Assembly (NCBI GenBank): GCA_036940085.1
Contig: JALLBK010000064.1
Span: forward strand, 1-45,643
Direction: 5' to 3'
Source: Discostella pseudostelligera
Lineage: Eukaryota; Bacillariophyta; Thalassiosirophyceae; Thalassiosirales; Thalassiosiraceae
DNA: 45,643 nucleotides
Shown: one piece after another, positions 41,156 to 45,643 of the stretch
Layout: every line of letters begins with the position of its first letter
Position numbering within the stretch: position 1 is the stretch's first letter
Made by a program: the position numbers and the translations under genes
Notes under the pieces: generated by a model
Database searches by the model: none
The model's input: the letters and a program-made list of their open reading frames with translations, nothing else
What the model was told of the DNA's origin: nothing

Positions 41156-41729
41156 GGTTTGGGTAGGATTCGATTGCTTGGAATGCTGGAATGAAGTACA
41201 AGAATTTGTGCTGGGTTATGAAAAATGAGACTGTTGTCAATTGAATTATCGTGACGATTTTATGGCGGCAGCGAAGACGAAAAAAGAGAAGAGTTCCATC
41301 GATTCGGTGACATCGACCTCTTCTCTACTTTTGGATCTTTCCATCGAGATCTTCGCGACACCTCGCTCCTTCTCCTTCTTCTCCCGCAGCCACTCATTTC
41401 CAGCTGGCGAAAGATCCAACCAATGCCATTCACAGAGGAATCTATACAACAAAATAAGGCGCGAGATAAGATCGAAGTCCAAAGAGCTCCATCGATCGGC
41501 CACGTCCTTCTGCTTCTCCCACCACCACAGAAAATGGAAAATGCCCGCCACAGCCGCCACCACAGGCCCGCAGACCACACAGCCACTCACCGCGACGAAT
41601 CTCTCGCTACGATAGCTCTCTTCACCTCACACATCCTTCTCATAAATTTCCTTTTGTCATTGACAGAACCAGAACCTCGATTTGAACCAAGCAACCTCTA
41701 TCAACAACCAAAATCTATCATCATCAACC
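41156..41729. promoter_or_regulatory. Shared HSP90-HSP70 bidirectional promoter
   Basis: 574 bp between the two divergent chaperone start codons. I looked for heat-shock elements (alternating GAA and TTC with 2-bp gaps). GAAGAGTTCCATCGATTC near 41297 comes close but has 3-bp and 6-bp gaps, so no perfect element is claimed. CT-rich tracts near 41370-41400 are present. Minus-strand frames here (about 110 codons) have no recognisable content. Confidence 0.5.
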
Positions 41730-43694
41730 ATGGCCACCGTCACTGGAGAATCCGTCGGAATCGACCTGGGCACCACCTACAGCTGCGTCGGCGTTTGGCA
41801 AAACGACCGCGTCGAAATCATTGCCAACGATCAGGGGAACCGTACCACCCCCTCCTACGTGGCCTTCACTGAGACCGAGCGTCTCATTGGCGATGCTGCC
41901 AAGAGCCAGGCGGCCATGAATGCCGCCAACACCGTCTTCGATGCCAAACGTCTCATTGGACGCAAGTTTAGTGACGCGGGCGTGCAGAGCGATATGAAGC
42001 ATTGGCCATTCACTGTCATCCCCGGTACTGGCGGCACGCCCATCATCGAGGTTGATTACAAGGGTGAGCGTAAGCAATTCAAGGCTGAAGAAATCTCGTC
42101 CATGGTGCTCACCAAGATGCGTGAGATTGCCGAAGCCTACCTTGGCAAAGAAGTCAAGAATGCCGTCGTTACCGTCCCCGCCTACTTTAACGATTCGCAG
42201 CGTCAGGCTACCAAAGATGCCGGCGCTATTGCTGGCTTGAATGTCCTTCGTATTATTAATGAACCTACCGCCGCGGCCATTGCCTATGGTCTTGACAAGA
42301 AGGGAGAAGAGAAGAATGTGCTCATTTTCGATTTGGGTGGGGGAACCTTTGATGTGTCTCTCTTGACCATTGAAGAGGGTATTTTTGAAGTCAAGGCCAC
42401 TGCGGGAGATACTCACTTGGGTGGAGAAGATTTTGATAATCGCATGGTGGACTACTTCCTTCAAGACTTTAAGCGCCGTCATCGTAAGGATATGAGTGAG
42501 AACCAACGCTCGCTCCGTCGTCTTCGTACGGCATGTGAACGTGCCAAGCGTACCTTGTCCAGTTCTACCCAGGCCCATATTGAGATTGACTCTTTATTCG
42601 ATGGTATCGATTACAATTCCACCATTACCCGTGCTCGATTTGAGGATTTGTGTATGGATTATTTCAAGAAGTGTATGGACCCCTGTGAAAAGGTGTTGCG
42701 CGATTCCAAGATTTCGAAGAATCAAGTCGATGAGATTGTGCTTGTCGGTGGATCGACGCGCATTCCCAAGGTGCAGAGTATGTTGTCCGAATTCTTCAAT
42801 GGGAAGGAGTGCAACAAGAGTATTAATCCCGATGAGGCTGTGGCCTATGGTGCTACGGTTCAGGCGGCGATTTTGTCGGGTGCCGACAAGAGTGAGAAGC
42901 TTTCGGAGCTATTGCTTTTGGATGTCACGCCCTTGTCGCTCGGTTTGGAGACTGCCGGCGGTGTCATGACCACCCTCATTAAGCGCAATACTACCGTCCC
43001 TGCCAAGAAGACACAGACCTTCTCCACCTACGCGGATAACCAGCCCGGTGTGCTCATTCAAGTCTTCGAGGGTGAGCGTTCCATGACCCGTGATAACAAC
43101 TTACTCGGCAAGTTCAACCTCGATGGTATCCCTCCTATGCCTCGTGGCCAGCCCCAGATTGATGTCTGCTTCGACATTGATGCCAATGGTATCTTGAATG
43201 TCTCGGCATTGGAGAAGTCCACCGGTAAGGAGAATAAGATTACCATCACCAACGACAAGGGTCGTCTCTCCCAGGATGAGATTGAACGCATGGTTCAGGA
43301 GGCGGAGAAGTACAAGGCCGAGGATGATGCCAACAAGAACCGTGTCGAGGCCAAGAATAGTCTTGAGAACTATTGCTACTCGCTCAAGTCGTCCATTGAG
43401 GGTGAGGAGGTGAAGGATAAGATCCCCGCGGATGATAAGAAGACTCTTTTGGATGCAATCACCGAGACCACCTCGTGGTTGGACTCGAACCAGACTGCCG
43501 AGAAGGAGGAGTTTGAGGAGAAGCAGAAGGCACTTGAGGCGATTGCCATGCCCATTTTGCAGAAGATGGCCGGTGCCGGAGGTATGGGTGGCATGCCTGA
43601 TATGGGTGGTATGGGAGGTGGTATGCCCGATATGGGAGGTGCTGCTCCTGATAGCGACCCGGCTGGTGGACCCACCATTGAGGAGATTGACTAA
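41730..43694 (+). CDS. HSP70: Cytosolic HSP70
   Basis: A single exon of 654 aa, the standard length for cytosolic HSP70. The ATG at 41730 lies in a strong context (CAACCATGGCC); an upstream TTG in frame is not a start. HSP70 binds unfolded proteins in an ATP-controlled cycle with J-proteins and HSP90. The signatures are [51 protein letters not shown], and [13 protein letters not shown], followed by the substrate-binding domain ([18 protein letters not shown]) and a helical lid. The C-terminus has GGMP-like repeats ([11 protein letters not shown]) and ends TIEEID rather than IEEVD. Codon use is strongly biased to GGT, GCC and AAG, as in highly expressed genes. It is convergent with cyclin copy 2 (300-bp gap). 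Confidence 0.97.
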   Translation: MATVTGESVGIDLGTTYSCVGVWQNDRVEIIANDQGNRTTPSYVAFTETERLIGDAAKSQAAMNAANTVFDAKRLIGRKFSDAGVQSDMKHWPFTVIPGTGGTPIIEVDYKGERKQFKAEEISSMVLTKMREIAEAYLGKEVKNAVVTVPAYFNDSQRQATKDAGAIAGLNVLRIINEPTAAAIAYGLDKKGEEKNVLIFDLGGGTFDVSLLTIEEGIFEVKATAGDTHLGGEDFDNRMVDYFLQDFKRRHRKDMSENQRSLRRLRTACERAKRTLSSSTQAHIEIDSLFDGIDYNSTITRARFEDLCMDYFKKCMDPCEKVLRDSKISKNQVDEIVLVGGSTRIPKVQSMLSEFFNGKECNKSINPDEAVAYGATVQAAILSGADKSEKLSELLLLDVTPLSLGLETAGGVMTTLIKRNTTVPAKKTQTFSTYADNQPGVLIQVFEGERSMTRDNNLLGKFNLDGIPPMPRGQPQIDVCFDIDANGILNVSALEKSTGKENKITITNDKGRLSQDEIERMVQEAEKYKAEDDANKNRVEAKNSLENYCYSLKSSIEGEEVKDKIPADDKKTLLDAITETTSWLDSNQTAEKEEFEEKQKALEAIAMPILQKMAGAGGMGGMPDMGGMGGGMPDMGGAAPDSDPAGGPTIEEID

Positions 43695-43994
43695 AGTGCT
43701 CTTTGTAGTGTAGTGAATTGATTTCTAGTAGGAAGGCGCCCTTTACTTGTTGTATGGAATGCTCTACGATGTTTATTAGCTTACAATGGTTGAATGCAAT
43801 GGGCGACAGAATCGATAGACGTTATCGTGTAGTTGACACTCCTCAAAGCCTATCACTTCGAGATTGTTACCATGGTGGGAGATGTCCTTTACTTGTTACA
43901 ATGAGTTGTTTATCAGCTTGGCTGAATACAATGGATGACTATAACGACAAACGTCATTAGTGACACATATTCAATGCCAAAGACTTCAAGGTTA
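43695..43994. other. Convergent 3' region with an imperfect duplication
   Basis: Between the HSP70 and cyclin stop codons. Two diverged copies of a 115-125-bp segment (about 43738-43860 and 43884-43999) lie in tandem; see the repeat entry. No gene seen. Confidence 0.5.
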
Positions 43995-43999
43995 TTAAT
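43738..43999. repeat. Diverged tandem duplication downstream of HSP70
   Basis: The two copies share, in the same order, CCTTTACTTGTT, GTTTATYAGCTT, a TGAATRCAATGG block, AACGTYAT-type and TGACAC-type blocks, and CAAAG...CTTC. The copies are about 145 bp apart and clearly diverged, so the event is old. Confidence 0.6.
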
Positions 44000-44867
44000 A
44001 GAGGTACCATCGATCAGGATCATGGGTGACTTCTGCACCTACATCAGAATCGTCTTGTCCGTATACCACACTGTACAATTTACTTCTTGTGGCGAGTATC
44101 ACCTCTATGGAATCAAACTCAGCATTCTTTATTATAGACAATACCGCACGAACGATGGCTTGACTCTCGTGCTTGCCACATCGATTAACAGTATTGAATA
44201 TGGCAGCCATGGCCACAGTGCTTGGCCGCTGTGTCACAAAGTAGTAATCTCTGACGGCATGTTCTGCTTGATATTCCACCTCATCTAGTATGGCAGCCCA
44301 TGTTGTCTTCTCGAGAGTTACATGTGTCGCTAACAAGGTGAGAATGTGGCGTGCCATCTGCACGCACGTCGGCGCGGAGATACACCATGAAAGTTCCTGC
44401 AGCAGTATGAGCTCCATGGCCTCGATTTCTTGTACTGGGTAGAGTTCCCGGCTGATGCTGGCAAAGAAGTCACTCCCAAGTGCAACCTCCATGCTAATCT
44501 TTATAGAGATGTACAATGCCGACAGTGTCAGGAGTTGGAATTGAATGCGATCACGTCGCACGTCCATTGCGACGGTACTCGACTTGTTGGAGAGGAAGCG
44601 ATCGACCATTTCCATGGCCATAGCGACAGTTTCTCTTTCAAGCTGGCAGATGTCGACTACGCTGTAGCACCAGTCGACCATCTTCGTGCGATCCTCTTCA
44701 TTGATAACACCGTCATCAACTAATACTTCCTTGAGATAGTCGCAGCTTCTGTAGACGGATCTCTCCTTCTGCATCATTACTGAAAGAGACTCTGCCACAG
44801 ACGTGTCATGAGTCCATGTTATGCTGGGACTAGGGAGATCGGCGGTGGCAATGAGCGATAGATTCAT
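43995..44867 (-). CDS. Diatom-type cyclin, copy 2
   Basis: A single exon of 290 aa from ATG 44867; the frame is open to an ATG at 44924 (309 aa). It is a close paralog of the cyclin at 29877-30740. The two match almost residue for residue from TSVAESL through VIEEDRTKMVDWCYSVVD (copy 2 reads GVINEEDRTK), ETVAMAM, VDRFLSNKSST, AMDVRRDR, ELYPVQEIEAMELILL and AVRDYYFVTQRPSTVAMAAI, with differences scattered and a distinct C-terminus (DPDRWYLY). Both cyclin boxes are intact, so it is probably functional. The shared ATG, with indels before it between copies, supports the 44867 start. It is in the opposite orientation to copy 1, with the whole HslV-to-HSP70 block between them. Confidence 0.88.
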   Translation of the reverse strand: MNLSLIATADLPSPSITWTHDTSVAESLSVMMQKERSVYRSCDYLKEVLVDDGVINEEDRTKMVDWCYSVVDICQLERETVAMAMEMVDRFLSNKSSTVAMDVRRDRIQFQLLTLSALYISIKISMEVALGSDFFASISRELYPVQEIEAMELILLQELSWCISAPTCVQMARHILTLLATHVTLEKTTWAAILDEVEYQAEHAVRDYYFVTQRPSTVAMAAIFNTVNRCGKHESQAIVRAVLSIIKNAEFDSIEVILATRSKLYSVVYGQDDSDVGAEVTHDPDRWYLY

Positions 44868-44924
44868 ATTCAATCCTTTCCGATAGCATGTCTCCATCAT
44901 CTTTTGAATGGGGGGTGATATCAC

Positions 44925-45643
44925 TTTCCTGTCTATGGTCTATGGTCGTCCTCTTCGTGAAATAGAATAGTTCAGTAGAACATAAACCTAAATAATTTAA
45001 AACATTTCATTTCTATGTATGCCGTGAAGCAAGATGGCACAAATGCAAACTAACCACATCAATGGATCGAACTCAACTCTAGAAGGTAGGAGAATGTAAC
45101 GGTACCGTCGTCCAGATGAATGGTCCTAAGGCTGGGATTTAATTCCTATCGCGCTATGGCCGGGTAGCGAAACTTGAGTGGCGATAGCGCGATAAGAATT
45201 AAATCCCAGCCTAAGTATCCATGGAGCAAAGAGTTTAGCTACGAAATAATGAATAATATAGAACAGCAGTTCACAGGAACACCCTGACACGGATCCATTC
45301 GGGCCCGATACATTTTTAATGTAGAACCTAACCTAAAAACCCATAACATTGAAGGAAATGAAGGATTACCCATTCAAGTATGAGTGCCTGGAAGGTCAAC
45401 CTTCATGGCTGCTTTCGCTAACTTTCCACGCGTAAGAGTGTCACGGTACCATTATTACCGTCGTGCAGAATGTAGCGGTACCAAAGCGAAAAGTGAAGGC
45501 AGGAGGTTTCATGTCAACTAGCCCGATGCGCTTGTGAGAATCGGTTGGGGCCGCTCAGGAACAAGAAAGAACTCCCAATTAGCACTGCAGGCTACTTAGT
45601 ATGGGGCATTTTTATGTCGCAATTTACATCACATGAATAATTA
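44925..45643. other. 719-bp gene-free right end with repeats
   Basis: Upstream region of cyclin copy 2. It holds a foldback element (45126-45215) and two AATGTARCGGTACC boxes (45093-45106 and 45469-45482), whose reverse complement also occurs upstream of cyclin copy 1. No frame worth calling was seen. Confidence 0.5.
45126..45215. repeat. Near-perfect 33-bp inverted repeat flanked by CTAAG (MITE-like)
   Basis: The left arm 45129-45161 (AGGCTGGGATTTAATTC, then CTATCGCGCTATGGCC) and right arm 45180-45212 are inverted copies with two mismatches and an 18-bp loop. If the arms are trimmed to GCTGGG...CCCAGC (45131-45210), the element is bordered on both sides by CTAAG (45126-45130 and 45211-45215), as a 5-bp target duplication would be. 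It has no coding capacity. Confidence 0.7.

Noticed and set aside
41156..41729. Canonical heat-shock elements between HSP90 and HSP70
   Set aside because: Candidate GAA and TTC pairs do not have the required 2-bp spacing in three units, so I do not call an element.
41724..42578. 284-codon minus-strand frame opposite HSP70
   Set aside because: It is antisense to a highly conserved gene with strong codon bias, which commonly leaves long open antisense frames.
45301..45350. CCTAACCTAAAAACCC as telomere-like repeat at the right end
   Set aside because: Only two imperfect units; the window continues with ordinary sequence beyond it.

Overview
This window looks like nuclear DNA from a diatom, probably a centric one (inference). 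The sequence evidence is: GT-AG introns of mostly 64-130 nt, a plastid-type VAS|F leader on one protein, two copies of a diatom-type cyclin, a nuclear-encoded plastid DUF3172 protein, a secreted Met/Ser repeat protein, and many trinucleotide microsatellites. One ambiguous base (N at 8707) points to a draft assembly. I support 21 protein genes; I found no RNA genes, complete transposons or CRISPR arrays. Strands alternate often, so most neighbours share a short bidirectional promoter or a convergent 3' region.

Left third (1-16.4 kb): the 3' end of a single-pass membrane protein; a six-exon sugar-transporter-like MFS protein (-) with an 11-nt microexon; an O-acetylhomoserine sulfhydrylase (+); a patatin-like lipase (+) behind three G-box-like elements; a coiled-coil protein (-); a small membrane protein (+); the circularly permuted ribosome-biogenesis GTPase LSG1 (+); and a secreted protein with ~65-residue repeats (-).

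Middle (16.4-29.7 kb): a myristoylatable calcium-dependent protein kinase (+) with only one intact EF-hand; a plastid-targeted alpha/beta hydrolase (-); a UVRAG/Vps38-like PI3-kinase subunit (+); an ARL6IP4/SRp25-like RS protein (-) sharing a promoter with a DUF3172 protein (+); a small membrane protein (+); and an unrecognised low-complexity protein (-).

Right third (29.7-45.6 kb): four protein-quality-control genes lie side by side. They are mitochondrial HslV (-), a 1,916-residue GHKL-ATPase of the DUF3684 type (+), cytosolic HSP90 (-) and cytosolic HSP70 (+). The block is flanked by two closely related cyclins in opposite orientation (29.9 kb + and 44.9 kb -). The giant GHKL protein is the most interesting item: it joins an HSP90-like ATP-binding site to a CUE-like segment and a C-terminal HExxHxxxxxH zinc-site motif. 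HSP90 and HSP70 diverge from one 574-bp promoter, and both end in variants of the EEVD tail (MEQVD and IEEID). The last 700 bp hold no gene but contain a near-perfect 33-bp inverted repeat flanked by CTAAG.

Exon boundaries were worked out by hand from splice signals, reading phase and family similarity. No alignment or search was run.
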